Source: Planctomycetota bacterium (lineage in GTDB: Bacteria; Planctomycetota; Planctomycetia; Pirellulales; Pirellulaceae). From it: DNA of 64,000 nt. The stretch's first letter is position 1. Every line of letters starts with the position of its first letter. Positions 49,385 to 57,580 of the stretch are shown piece after piece. The translations under genes were made by a program, and so were the position numbers. A model generated the notes under the pieces. It searched no databases. It saw only the letters and a list, made by a program, of their open reading frames with translations, and was not told the origin of the DNA. The stretch covers positions 87,125 through 151,124 of the forward strand of contig JAPLNM010000034.1 of the NCBI GenBank assembly GCA_026692845.1, written 5' to 3'.

Positions 49385-51613
49385 ATGAAACGACTTTGGA
49401 TCGCTTTCTCGCTGGTGATGATTCTGTCCTTCCTGGTCCTGGGCTGGATCGGGACTCGAATCTACCAGGAGATGCCGCCGCTGCCCGCCAAGGTCGTGAC
49501 AACCGAAGGCACGGTCGTCGTTGATGAGGGAGAGATTCCTGCGGGCCAGAATGTCTGGCAGTCGCTCGGAGGCATGGAAGTCGGTTCCATCTGGGGACAC
49601 GGCAGCTATGTCGCCCCTGACTGGACGGCAGACTGGCTGCACCGAGAAGCGACGTTCATTCTTGACCGATGGGCCACGACCGAGTTCGGGACAGAGTACG
49701 ACAAACTGGACGGTGAGCGACAAGCCCAGCTTCAAGGTCGCTTGGCGATGGTGATGCGGACCAACACCTACGACCCGGCCACGCAAACTGTCACCGTCGA
49801 ACCGATCCGGGCCGAAGCCTTTCAAGCGAATCTCAAGCACTACTCGGACGTGTTCGCCAACGGCAAGGCTGAGTACGCCATCCCAGCGGGCGCAGTGAGT
49901 GACCCCGACCGCCTGCGAAAGCTCTCAGCCTTCTTCTTCTGGACCGCATGGGGTGCAAGTACGAATCGTCCGAACGAAGATACGACCTTCACGAACAACT
50001 GGCCTTATGAGCCATTGGTCGGCAACCGGCCCACGGGCGATACCGTCGTCTGGACCGGGGTGAGCATCATCATGTTGCTGGCGGGCATTTCGGCGATGGT
50101 TTGGTGGTACGCCGCCCGCAAAAGCGAGGAGGAAGCAATAACGCTGCCGGAATCTGACCCGCTAGGCAGTTGGGTCGCCACACCATCGCAGAAGGCGACC
50201 ATCAAATACTTCTGGGTCGTCTCCGCACTGATTCTCGTACAGATGTTGCTGGGTGTGGTGACGGCCCATTATGGCGTTGAAGGTGACGGGTTCTACGGAT
50301 TTCCGTTATCCGACTGGCTTCCTTACAGCGTGACCCGGACGTGGCACATCCAGATGGGCTTGTTTTGGATTGCCACCGCATGGCTGGCCGCAGGGTTGTT
50401 CATCGGCCCCCTGGTCAGCGAACACGAACCGAAGGGGCAACGCCTTGGCGTAAACATCCTGTTCCTGGCACTGCTGCTGGTCGTTGTCGGCTCACTCACC
50501 GGGGAATTGTTGAGTGTTCACAACAAGCTGTCCGATACCGTGTCGTTCTACTTCGGTCATCAGGGATACGAATACGTCGATTTGGGGCGAGTCTGGCAGA
50601 TCGCACTGTTCGTGGGACTGCTCTTGTGGCTATTCCTGATGATCCGAGTTTTGCTCCCGGCGTTGCGGAAAACCGGCGAGCAGAAACAACTGGTGACGCT
50701 GCTGGCTGTGGCGAGCGCCGCCATTGCTCTGTTCTATGGAGCAGGTTTGACGTGGGGCCAACACACGCACCTGTCGATGGTGGAATACTGGCGGTGGTGG
50801 GTGGTCCACTTGTGGGTCGAAGGCTTCTTCGAGGTTTTCGCCACGACGGTCATCGCTTTCTTTTTCATGCGACTCGGCCTCGTTCGGCCCGGCGTTGCAG
50901 CGGCATCGGCCCTGCTGTCGGCGACCATCTTCCTGTCGGGTGGGATTATCGGCACTTGCCATCATCTTTACTTCTCTGGCACGCCCACCGTGGCACTGGC
51001 CTGGGGTTCGGTATTCAGCGCCCTGGAGGTCGTGCCGCTGGTCCTCTTGGGCTTCGATGCGATGGAAGACTTGCGGCGCTCTCGGCTCACTCCCTGGGTC
51101 CGGCAATACAAGTGGCCGATCTACTTCTTCGTGGCGGTCGCCTTCTGGAACATGATCGGTGCGGGCCTGTTTGGATTCATGATTAACCCACCGATTGCGC
51201 TGTACTACATGCAAGGACTCAACACGACTCCCCTGCACGGCCATGCCGCACTTTTCGGCGTCTATGGCATGTTGGGGATCGGCTTGATGTTGGTTTGCCT
51301 GCGGGCTTTGATTCCGGGACGGGAATGGAAGGACGGCCTGCTGACGTTCTCGTTCTGGTCCCTCAACGGTGGCCTGATGGCGATGTGCATTCTCAGTCTG
51401 TTGCCCGTGGGCTTAATGCAGACGTGGGCATCCGTCGAACACGGCTATTGGTATGCCCGCAGCAGTCAGTTCATGCAAACGCCGATCATGCAAACTTTTC
51501 GTTGGATGCGAGTGCCGGGTGATACGGTGTTCTTCCTCGGAGCCGTGGCGCTCGTCGTCTTCGTAGCGGGACTGAAAACCGGCCACTCGTTTCGCAAGGT
51601 GAAAACGCCATGA
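49385..51613 (+). CDS. norZ: Quinol-dependent nitric oxide reductase (qNOR)
   Basis: 742 residues, single-subunit type. Reduces two NO to N2O in the membrane using quinol. The N-terminal extension fused from NorC is present (GQNVWQSLGGMEVGSIWGHG, then YVAPDWTADWLHREA). About fourteen helices follow. Heme and FeB ligands are visible in THLSMVEYWRWWVVHLWVEG (His plus the Glu residues of the active site), GTCHHLYFSGTP (the FeB His pair) and LHGHAALFGVYGM. Complete and undamaged. It overlaps the next gene in an ATGA junction, so the downstream ScdA_N protein is made with it. Confidence 0.95.
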   Translation: MKRLWIAFSLVMILSFLVLGWIGTRIYQEMPPLPAKVVTTEGTVVVDEGEIPAGQNVWQSLGGMEVGSIWGHGSYVAPDWTADWLHREATFILDRWATTEFGTEYDKLDGERQAQLQGRLAMVMRTNTYDPATQTVTVEPIRAEAFQANLKHYSDVFANGKAEYAIPAGAVSDPDRLRKLSAFFFWTAWGASTNRPNEDTTFTNNWPYEPLVGNRPTGDTVVWTGVSIIMLLAGISAMVWWYAARKSEEEAITLPESDPLGSWVATPSQKATIKYFWVVSALILVQMLLGVVTAHYGVEGDGFYGFPLSDWLPYSVTRTWHIQMGLFWIATAWLAAGLFIGPLVSEHEPKGQRLGVNILFLALLLVVVGSLTGELLSVHNKLSDTVSFYFGHQGYEYVDLGRVWQIALFVGLLLWLFLMIRVLLPALRKTGEQKQLVTLLAVASAAIALFYGAGLTWGQHTHLSMVEYWRWWVVHLWVEGFFEVFATTVIAFFFMRLGLVRPGVAAASALLSATIFLSGGIIGTCHHLYFSGTPTVALAWGSVFSALEVVPLVLLGFDAMEDLRRSRLTPWVRQYKWPIYFFVAVAFWNMIGAGLFGFMINPPIALYYMQGLNTTPLHGHAALFGVYGMLGIGLMLVCLRALIPGREWKDGLLTFSFWSLNGGLMAMCILSLLPVGLMQTWASVEHGYWYARSSQFMQTPIMQTFRWMRVPGDTVFFLGAVALVVFVAGLKTGHSFRKVKTP

Positions 51614-51819
51614 CCTCGTGCGACCTCGATACGTCCGTGCCTGATTGGATCATTGAGCATCATGAGACGCTGGTGGTGTTTCAGGAATTGGGCGTTGACT
51701 ACTCCTGCGGAGGGAAGTCGCTGGCGTATGTTTGTCGAGAGCGGGAACTGGATGCCGAAGCGGTCTTGGCAAAACTTTGCTGCTTGATCGCAGATGGTCA
51801 TAAAGCCTCGTCTTCGTAG
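51610..51819 (+). CDS. Stand-alone ScdA_N/DUF542 domain protein
   Basis: 69 residues. The pattern PDWIIEHHETLVVFQELGVD followed by YSCGGKSLAYVCRE is the N-terminal domain of YtfE/ScdA/RIC proteins, which repair iron centres damaged by NO. In those proteins the domain is fused to a hemerythrin-like di-iron domain; here the hemerythrin part is missing. The conserved Cys is kept. Its ATG overlaps the NO reductase stop, which ties it to NO defence. Confidence 0.85.
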   Translation: MTSCDLDTSVPDWIIEHHETLVVFQELGVDYSCGGKSLAYVCRERELDAEAVLAKLCCLIADGHKASSS

Positions 51820-51845
51820 CAACCTTCAAGGAGAAGATTCAAGCC

Positions 51846-52184
51846 ATGTCAATTCAACACGCCAGACCGAACGAGATTGTCCAATTGCCGCTTGGTGCGG
51901 GGTTGGCTAACTCCAAGACGACGACCCTCGTGAAATCCGACCATCTGGAATTGATCCGGTTGGTTCTTCCAGCAGGCAAGGAAATACCCATGCACCAAGC
52001 GCACGGCGAGATCACCGTGCAATGCCTGGAAGGGCGGCTCTCCTTCACCGCTGAGAGCAAAACGCAAGAACTTATGCCGGGACAGTTACTTTACCTTCGG
52101 ACAGGCGAGCCACATGGCCTAAAAGCCATCGAGGACTCGTCGGTTCTCGTGACGATTCTGTTGAAGAAAAATGGAACGGAGTGA
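51846..52184 (+). CDS. Small cupin protein of the NO operon
   Basis: 112 residues, one cupin domain: LPAGKEIPMHQAHGEITVQC with the first motif, then LMPGQLLYLRTGEPHGLKAI with the second. AAGGAG precedes ATG 51846. Only 26 bp after the ScdA_N gene, so the last member of the MerR-qNOR operon. Role unknown; cupins of this size often sense or bind small ligands. Confidence 0.82.
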   Translation: MSIQHARPNEIVQLPLGAGLANSKTTTLVKSDHLELIRLVLPAGKEIPMHQAHGEITVQCLEGRLSFTAESKTQELMPGQLLYLRTGEPHGLKAIEDSSVLVTILLKKNGTE

Positions 52185-52323
52185 TGTGGTGCAGGTGGCA
52201 TTCGAGGAATCGTTTCCTGCCAACGACACTCTCCAAAACGGCGGTTAAAGCGTGCGACTCAGGATGCCGTCCGCTGGCGGTTCGACTTCTTTGGCAAGGT
52301 CGAGGAAATGGTGAAGTTGATGG

Positions 52324-52671
52324 TCATGGTCTGCTCCTGTCTGTTTTCCTCGGTAGCGTCTTCACGAACTTGATCGCTCGGTCGATCCAGTCTCCCAACT
52401 GGTCATCGTCCTCGACGCCCTCTGACTCAACCGCCACCCAATTCCGCATTGGCCTTCCGGTGATGTCGAATGCTCGGACGTGCGACTCCCGTAGCGCCGC
52501 TTCTCCTTCGTCCGGGCCGAGTCGGGCGATGAGTCGATCTTTCCAGACCCCGACCAGTGCGTTGCCGTGGAGCAAGAAGCAAATGCAGCCGAACATCTTC
52601 CTCTCTTCGATGTTCTTCTTTCGTGCCAGGGCGTCACGGATGCGACCTGCAAGTGATTCGCTGAAAGGCAT
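52324..52671 (-). CDS. TfoX N-terminal domain protein
   Basis: About 115 residues from ATG 52671, which has GGAG nine bases upstream; the longer open frame lacks support. The fold reads PFSESLAGRIRDALARKKNI, ERKMFGCICFLLHGNALVGV and KDRLIARLGPDEGEAALRES, the TfoX_N pattern. It lacks the C-terminal TfoX domain, so it belongs to the common short form, whose function is unclear. Confidence 0.82.
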   Translation of the reverse strand: MPFSESLAGRIRDALARKKNIEERKMFGCICFLLHGNALVGVWKDRLIARLGPDEGEAALRESHVRAFDITGRPMRNWVAVESEGVEDDDQLGDWIDRAIKFVKTLPRKTDRSRP

Positions 52672-52765
52672 CGAGTAGACTCCGAGGCGAACCCTCATGA
52701 CCCGAACAACCTGGGCATGGTCGTAGCCTGCCATTCCTGCGGCGATGAGATCATTGTCAGGTGGC

Positions 52766-53203
52766 CTACACGGACGGATTCTGCATAATTGCCGGGTGCT
52801 GCGCAAACGACCAGTGCGAATGCACAATGCGCCATGCGCCGCCGATCAAACGGTACACTTCTGTCGAATTCCAGTGCATCAGGAGCTTTTCACCACCCGC
52901 TTCGTCGGCAACGAAGTTCCGCAAATTGTAACTCAAGACTGCAAGATCGCCGCCGTCGCTGACGGATACCTGCGGGTTGAGATATTCGCTTCGCACGATA
53001 TGGGGGTTCTTGTACAACCTCCGAATATGGTCTTCCACTGCCTTGCGGCCCACCAAAAGTTTTTCGGTGGCGGGATCGAAGTAGGTCACGTCCTCACTGT
53101 ACGCTTCGATATAGCCGCCGCAATCGCCGTTATTCCAGCGTTCATTGATCGAGCGTTCGATGTCAAGAATCGTTTGAATGATCTTGGTCACATTGGAAGT
53201 CAT
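52766..53203 (-). CDS. SnoaL/NTF2-like protein
   Basis: About 145 residues. AGGAGG before ATG 53203 fixes the start. The cone-shaped fold of DUF4440/SnoaL is seen in INERWNNGDCGGYIEAYSED, TYFDPATEKLLVGRKAVEDH and WRIVHSHWSFA near the end. Such proteins are small-molecule binders or isomerases; no residues decide between these here. It could work with nearby stress genes, but no operon partner is obvious. Confidence 0.82.
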   Translation of the reverse strand: MTSNVTKIIQTILDIERSINERWNNGDCGGYIEAYSEDVTYFDPATEKLLVGRKAVEDHIRRLYKNPHIVRSEYLNPQVSVSDGGDLAVLSYNLRNFVADEAGGEKLLMHWNSTEVYRLIGGAWRIVHSHWSFAQHPAIMQNPSV

Positions 53204-53279
53204 GGTCGTCCTCCTGGTGCGAAAAATGTCGCAAACATCTGGGCGAAGTATGATCGCCCGGTTCCTCATGGGGCCATGT

Positions 53280-53462
53280 TCATTCGTTTGGTCGTCGGTC
53301 CTCGACCACAGCCTCGTAGACCGTCACCGCAGCCTTCGCCATCAGGTGCATCGTGCGTCGGTCGGGCAGGAGTGGCAGCTTCTTGAGGCCCATCTTCACG
53401 ATGACCTCAGCGATGGCTTCCTCGATCTTCTCTTCCAGCTTTTCGACGGTCTTGGGTTCCAT
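53280..53462 (-). CDS. 60-residue conserved small protein, copy 2
   Basis: Sixty residues from ATG 53462: EPKTVEKLEEKIEEAIAEVI then KMGLKKLPLLPDRRTMHLMA. Same family as 41268-41450. It starts 9 bp after the VIT transporter stop, so it is very likely in that transcript. Two helices flank a conserved LPLLP turn and RRTMHLMAK. Confidence 0.75.
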   Translation of the reverse strand: MEPKTVEKLEEKIEEAIAEVIVKMGLKKLPLLPDRRTMHLMAKAAVTVYEAVVEDRRPNE

Positions 53463-53471
53463 GTGCAGTTC

Positions 53472-54167
53472 TTACCCTATCGCCTTCGCAATTACGAATG
53501 CCGCTGTCGCCGCAAGTCCTCCCACGACGACCGTTTGCCATGCGCTACGGAATGGCTTGGCCGTGGTGAAGCGGCCCTTGATGTACCCGAAGACAAAAAG
53601 GGCGAGCAACGTGACGATGACGGAGCCAATCAATGCCGTGTGAACCGACCGAATGAAGAAGTAAGGTGCCAACGGAACCATCCCTCCGGCGATATACGAG
53701 AGAGCGATGGTGAAGGCGCTGCGACTGGCCCGTTTCGGATCGGGTTCTTCCAGCCCAAGCTCGAACCGCATCATGAAGTCCACCCACCGTTTCTTGTCGG
53801 CCCGGATAGAGTTCACCACGGTTTCCACTTTGTCGTCTTCCAAACCGTAAGAGCGAAGCACGTCAGCAACCTCGGCGGCTTCCTTCTCTGGCATCTCTTC
53901 GGTTTCCTGTTCCTCCCTCGTTCGTTCAGAAACGAAATGTTCGGCATCGGTTCTTGCGGCCATGTAACCGCCGAGGCCCATCGCAATCGCCCCCGCTGCG
54001 ACCTCGGCCAACCCCGCCGTGACAATGATGCCGCTCGACTCCACGGCCCCGGATAGACCGGCTGCCAGTGCGAACGGAACTGTGAGGCCATCGGACATGC
54101 CAATCACAATGTCCCGGACGTATTCCGAAGCGGTGAAGTGCTTTTCGATGTGGGGTGTTTGCGGCAC
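53472..54167 (-). CDS. VIT1/CCC1-family transporter
   Basis: About 231 residues. GTG 54167 is chosen because AAAGGGAG precedes it; ATG 54203 is the alternative. The family start SEYVRDIVIGMSDGLTVPFA is followed by GLAEVAAGAIAMGLGGYMAA, then a charged cytosolic loop (EEQETEEMPEKEAAEVADVL) and three more helices. VIT proteins move iron or manganese out of the cytosol. The Glu-rich loop is the expected metal-binding segment. Confidence 0.88.
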   Translation of the reverse strand: MPQTPHIEKHFTASEYVRDIVIGMSDGLTVPFALAAGLSGAVESSGIIVTAGLAEVAAGAIAMGLGGYMAARTDAEHFVSERTREEQETEEMPEKEAAEVADVLRSYGLEDDKVETVVNSIRADKKRWVDFMMRFELGLEEPDPKRASRSAFTIALSYIAGGMVPLAPYFFIRSVHTALIGSVIVTLLALFVFGYIKGRFTTAKPFRSAWQTVVVGGLAATAAFVIAKAIG

Positions 54168-54254
54168 GAGTTGACTCCCTTTATTTCCGAGCATGAGCAA
54201 CATGGCTACGGGCGTCTCAACGTCTACTCGGTAGCCTCACCGCAGCAACACAAC

Positions 54255-56033
54255 TCAGGTTGGAACGCAGACATCTGGTTTTGACCGTGAAAGCTCCAGC
54301 AGCCGCTCGCTTCCAGTTGGGTCTTGCGTAAGCCAGGGAATGATCGCCACTCGTGAGACGGATTTCTGGACTCGCTCGACGTGCTGCCGTTCTTCTGCGG
54401 CTCGTGCGACAAGCAGTGGGTCTGTTGGTGAGGCCGCAGACAAGGAAGAATTGATGACCCACGCCCAAGGCTCAATCCCGGCTCGACGCAAATCGGCCTG
54501 AAGCGCTTCGGCCTCCAGCACAGGAGTCGTTTCGGGCAAGGTGACGATCACCATTTTGGTTTGCTTTGGGTCTTGCAACCGCATCATGGGAGTGACCACA
54601 TGCGATCCAGGTTGCATGTTGCGGACGACATCACGGTGGTAGGCACCCGTGGCATCGAGCAAGAGAAGCGTGTGGCCTGTGGGTGCGGTATCGACAATCA
54701 CGAATTTCTCTTTGGACTCCCGCATGACCCGTGACAATGCCTGAAACACAGCGATTTCCTCGGTACAGGGCGAACGTAAATCTTCCTCCAGAAGAGTTCG
54801 CCCCGCCTCATCGAGATTCTGCCCTTTTGTCTCCATGACATGCTGACGGTAACGATCTCGCTCAACCTGCGGGTCGATTCGACTTACCGTCAGATTAGGA
54901 AACGTGGATTCCACTGTCATCGACAGATGGGCCGCTGGATCGGTCGTTGTCAGATGGACTGCATGACCACGGGCAGCAAGATCGACGGCAATGGCAGCAG
55001 CGACAGTCGTTTTACCGACGCCGCCTTTTCCCATCACCATCACCAGTCCATGCTGATCTTTTTCAATCTCATCAATCAATTGAGACAGCGGTGGCAAAGA
55101 AAGAGGGGCTGGTGGTGTCGCTCTCTGCGGCGCAGGCAACGCTTGTGACTTCTCCGAAAGGAAGACCCGCAATGCGGCTAATCCGACCATGTTTCTAGGC
55201 TGGAGAGGCACTTGCTCCATTGGCAGTGATACGAGTGACGCAGGCAGAGAGAGCATGGCTGCTTTCTCTCGCTCCCGCAGCGCTAAGGCCAAAGGATCGT
55301 CGCTGCCGTTCTCTGGCATGATCCCATTGATAACGAGTTGCTGATTTACGATGCCCAAAGTCGCCAGTTCATGACTGGTGCGATCTGCTTCCACCAGAGA
55401 TGCCTTCTGGGGACGTGAGACAAGCACAACAGTCGTGGCGTCACCATTTGCCAGTTGTGCAACGGCATGAGCGTATTGCTGACGTTGTTTCGCCAAACCT
55501 GAGAGTGGCCCTAAACAAGAAGCACCGGATTCATTGGTATCAAGATAGTTGCTCCATGCCGTTGGCAATTGAAGGAGCCGGAGCGTGTGGCCGGTGGGAG
55601 CCGTATCAAAGATGATGTGATCGTATTTTTCGGTCGCCGCATCATCGGCCAGCAACCCCGTAAACTCGTCGAAGGCTGCGATCTCAGTGGTGCAAGCCCC
55701 GGATAACTGTTCCTCCATTCCCTTGACCGTCTCGGCAGGCAACACATCACGCACGGGGCCGACAATGCGATCTCGATATGCCTGTGCCGCTGCTTCAGGA
55801 TTGATATTCAGAGCGTATAGGCCCGGAACGCCAGGAATCGCTGTTGGGAGATGTTCTCCAATCGTCACACCAAAGACTTGCCCAAGATTGGAGGCCGGAT
55901 CGGTGCTAACCAGCAAGACGATCTTGCCTTGATCCGCAAGTGCAACCGCCGTGGCACAAGCCAAGGATGTCTTGCCGACCCCTCCTTTGCCCGTGAAAAA
56001 CAGTAGCCGTGTCGGATGTTTCAGGAGACGCAT
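54255..56033 (-). CDS. arsA: Arsenical pump-driving ATPase
   Basis: About 592 residues made of two homologous ATPase halves. The first opens at LLFFTGKGGVGKTSLACATA and the second at LVMVMGKGGVGKTTVAAAIA. Both have the DTAPTGHTLRLLQLP / DTAPTGHTLLLLDAT signal, the metalloid-site Cys in TTEIAAF and CTEEIAVF regions, and a linker between. AGAGG before ATG 56033 sets the start. ArsA normally drives ArsB, but no ArsB is coded here. ArsD, encoded directly upstream, hands arsenite to it. Confidence 0.95.
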   Translation of the reverse strand: MRLLKHPTRLLFFTGKGGVGKTSLACATAVALADQGKIVLLVSTDPASNLGQVFGVTIGEHLPTAIPGVPGLYALNINPEAAAQAYRDRIVGPVRDVLPAETVKGMEEQLSGACTTEIAAFDEFTGLLADDAATEKYDHIIFDTAPTGHTLRLLQLPTAWSNYLDTNESGASCLGPLSGLAKQRQQYAHAVAQLANGDATTVVLVSRPQKASLVEADRTSHELATLGIVNQQLVINGIMPENGSDDPLALALREREKAAMLSLPASLVSLPMEQVPLQPRNMVGLAALRVFLSEKSQALPAPQRATPPAPLSLPPLSQLIDEIEKDQHGLVMVMGKGGVGKTTVAAAIAVDLAARGHAVHLTTTDPAAHLSMTVESTFPNLTVSRIDPQVERDRYRQHVMETKGQNLDEAGRTLLEEDLRSPCTEEIAVFQALSRVMRESKEKFVIVDTAPTGHTLLLLDATGAYHRDVVRNMQPGSHVVTPMMRLQDPKQTKMVIVTLPETTPVLEAEALQADLRRAGIEPWAWVINSSLSAASPTDPLLVARAAEERQHVERVQKSVSRVAIIPWLTQDPTGSERLLELSRSKPDVCVPT

Positions 56034-56053
56034 CTTAAACCTCTGATCTAGCG

Positions 56054-56449
56054 TTAGGAGCAGCACGAGGACGATGAACGTGGTGTGCCTTCGGCATCAC
56101 CGCAGCAGCCGGTGTTCGTCACGGGAAGTTCAGGGAGAGAATCGAGTGTGATTCCAGTCCAGCCCGCCAATTGAGAGCGACTTGGAAAGACACCTCGACT
56201 GACAACCGAATCATTCACAACGACCACTGGCAAGCAGTTGCTTCCGTGGTTTTTCAACTCTTCTCGTACAAGCTCGCTTGCTGCGAAAAGGGCTGGTTGG
56301 TGCGCAGGATTGATTCTCTGCACTTGGACGCCCTGCCGCCCTAACCACTGAAGGTCGGCAGAAAACGTCACGAGTGCCGGATCAACGTCGAGGCCACAGA
56401 CCCCACTTGAGCAGCATAACGGCTTGTCAAAAACTTGTAGCGTGGACAT
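56054..56449 (-). CDS. arsD: Arsenite chaperone ArsD
   Basis: 131 residues. Binds arsenite and passes it to ArsA. The N-terminal Cys12-Cys13-Cys18 of KPLCCSSGVCG sit at the canonical positions, and additional Cys pairs near the end (TGCCGD, SSCCS) match the second and third sites. The middle has SNCLPVVVVNDSVVSRG. AAGGAG precedes ATG 56449. It lies directly before arsA. Confidence 0.93.
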   Translation of the reverse strand: MSTLQVFDKPLCCSSGVCGLDVDPALVTFSADLQWLGRQGVQVQRINPAHQPALFAASELVREELKNHGSNCLPVVVVNDSVVSRGVFPSRSQLAGWTGITLDSLPELPVTNTGCCGDAEGTPRSSSSCCS

Positions 56450-56501
56450 TTCTTCTCCTTTTCCAACGCATCTTCTCTGTTCTGCAATTCAACGGCGAGA
56501 A

Positions 56502-56888
56502 CTACAGCGTTTGAATCAGTTCCTTGACCTTCGATTCGATCAGGTTCCGCACTTCACGAAATTGTTCTGGGGTCATGTCTCTGGGATCGGGAATCTTCCA
56601 GTCCACCCGTTGCTTGGCGAGGACCAGCGGGCATTCATCGCCGCAGCCCATCGTGACGGCAACCTCGACTTCCTTGCCGTTGAAAGCGTCCAGTCCTTTC
56701 GACGTGTGCGTGGTCAGGTCGTAGTCAAGTTCCTTCATGGCTTCGATAGCCTTCGGGTTGACCCGACCGGAAGGCCGTGAACCGGCGCTAAACGCCTCAA
56801 CCCTTCCGGCCCCATGAATTCGGGCAAACGCTTCAGCCATCTGGCTGCGGTTTGAGTTCTCCACGCAAACGAAGACGACTTTTTTCAC
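56502..56888 (-). CDS. arsC: Arsenate reductase, LMW-phosphatase type
   Basis: 129 residues. Reduces arsenate to arsenite. GTG 56888 with AAGGAGAT upstream starts KKVVFVCVENSNRSQMAEAF, whose CVENSNRS is the phosphatase P-loop (Cys-x5-Arg). Further Cys in MGCGDECPL supply the relay disulfide, and the acid loop is in WKIPDPRDM. This points to thioredoxin-coupled action. The start overlaps the aquaporin stop (GTGA). Confidence 0.94.
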   Translation of the reverse strand: MKKVVFVCVENSNRSQMAEAFARIHGAGRVEAFSAGSRPSGRVNPKAIEAMKELDYDLTTHTSKGLDAFNGKEVEVAVTMGCGDECPLVLAKQRVDWKIPDPRDMTPEQFREVRNLIESKVKELIQTL

Positions 56889-57580
56889 GAACACATCTCC
56901 TTGGTAGTTTCACGGCAACAGCACCCAGGCTCTTGTACGCACCGGCAAGCAAAGACGCTGACGCAAGCTCCGAGAATCGGAGCAATGAGGTATATCCACA
57001 GACTGTCGAATCGCAGCGATACGAGGGCCGGGGCCAAAGATCGTGCCGGATTCATCGACGCCCCGCTGATCGGCCCAGCGAATAAGGCTTCGAGTGCAAT
57101 CACTGATCCCACGGCGACACCAGCCAGAATGCCCTTTTCCTTCGATCCGGTGGAAACACTGAGGATCACGAACATCAAGATCAGCGTCAGGATGAACTCC
57201 AGCACGAATGACTGGAGGGCATCCCCGGTTGGGAGTGTTGCGCCCAGCGTGCTGTTTGTCGGAAACATGAACCGGAGCGTCAGACTGGCGAGAATCGCAC
57301 CGAGGCACTGGCTGACGATATAGGGAGCGACCAAACGACCCTCGAAGCGTCGAGCCACAAAAAAGCCGAGCGTGACGGCGGGATTCAGATGGCATCCCGA
57401 CACGTCGCCCAACGCATAGATCATCGCCAGCACGATCAGCCCGAAGGTGAAGGCGATGCCGACATGCGATACCGTGCCGCCACTCACATCGTTGATGACG
57501 ATGGCTCCGGTCCCGGCGAAGACAAGGGCGAACGTGCCGAACAACTCCGCTGACAGCTTCCTGATTCCTGGATTCATCAT
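56885..57580 (-). CDS. aqpS: Aquaporin in the arsenic operon
   Basis: About 231 residues, six membrane helices and two NPA-type half-helices: HLNPAVTLGFFV and SMNPARSLAPALV. Such channels in ars operons (AqpS of rhizobia) let arsenite leave the cell down its gradient. ATG 57580 overlaps the arsR stop (ATGA). The C-terminus ends in an unusual Cys-rich tail (RCVQEPGCCCRETTKEMCS) that might bind arsenite. Confidence 0.9.
   Translation of the reverse strand: MMNPGIRKLSAELFGTFALVFAGTGAIVINDVSGGTVSHVGIAFTFGLIVLAMIYALGDVSGCHLNPAVTLGFFVARRFEGRLVAPYIVSQCLGAILASLTLRFMFPTNSTLGATLPTGDALQSFVLEFILTLILMFVILSVSTGSKEKGILAGVAVGSVIALEALFAGPISGASMNPARSLAPALVSLRFDSLWIYLIAPILGACVSVFACRCVQEPGCCCRETTKEMCS

Noticed and set aside
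52181..52678. 165-codon frame after the small cupin gene
   Set aside because: Antisense to the TfoX-type gene, which has clear family features and a ribosome site.
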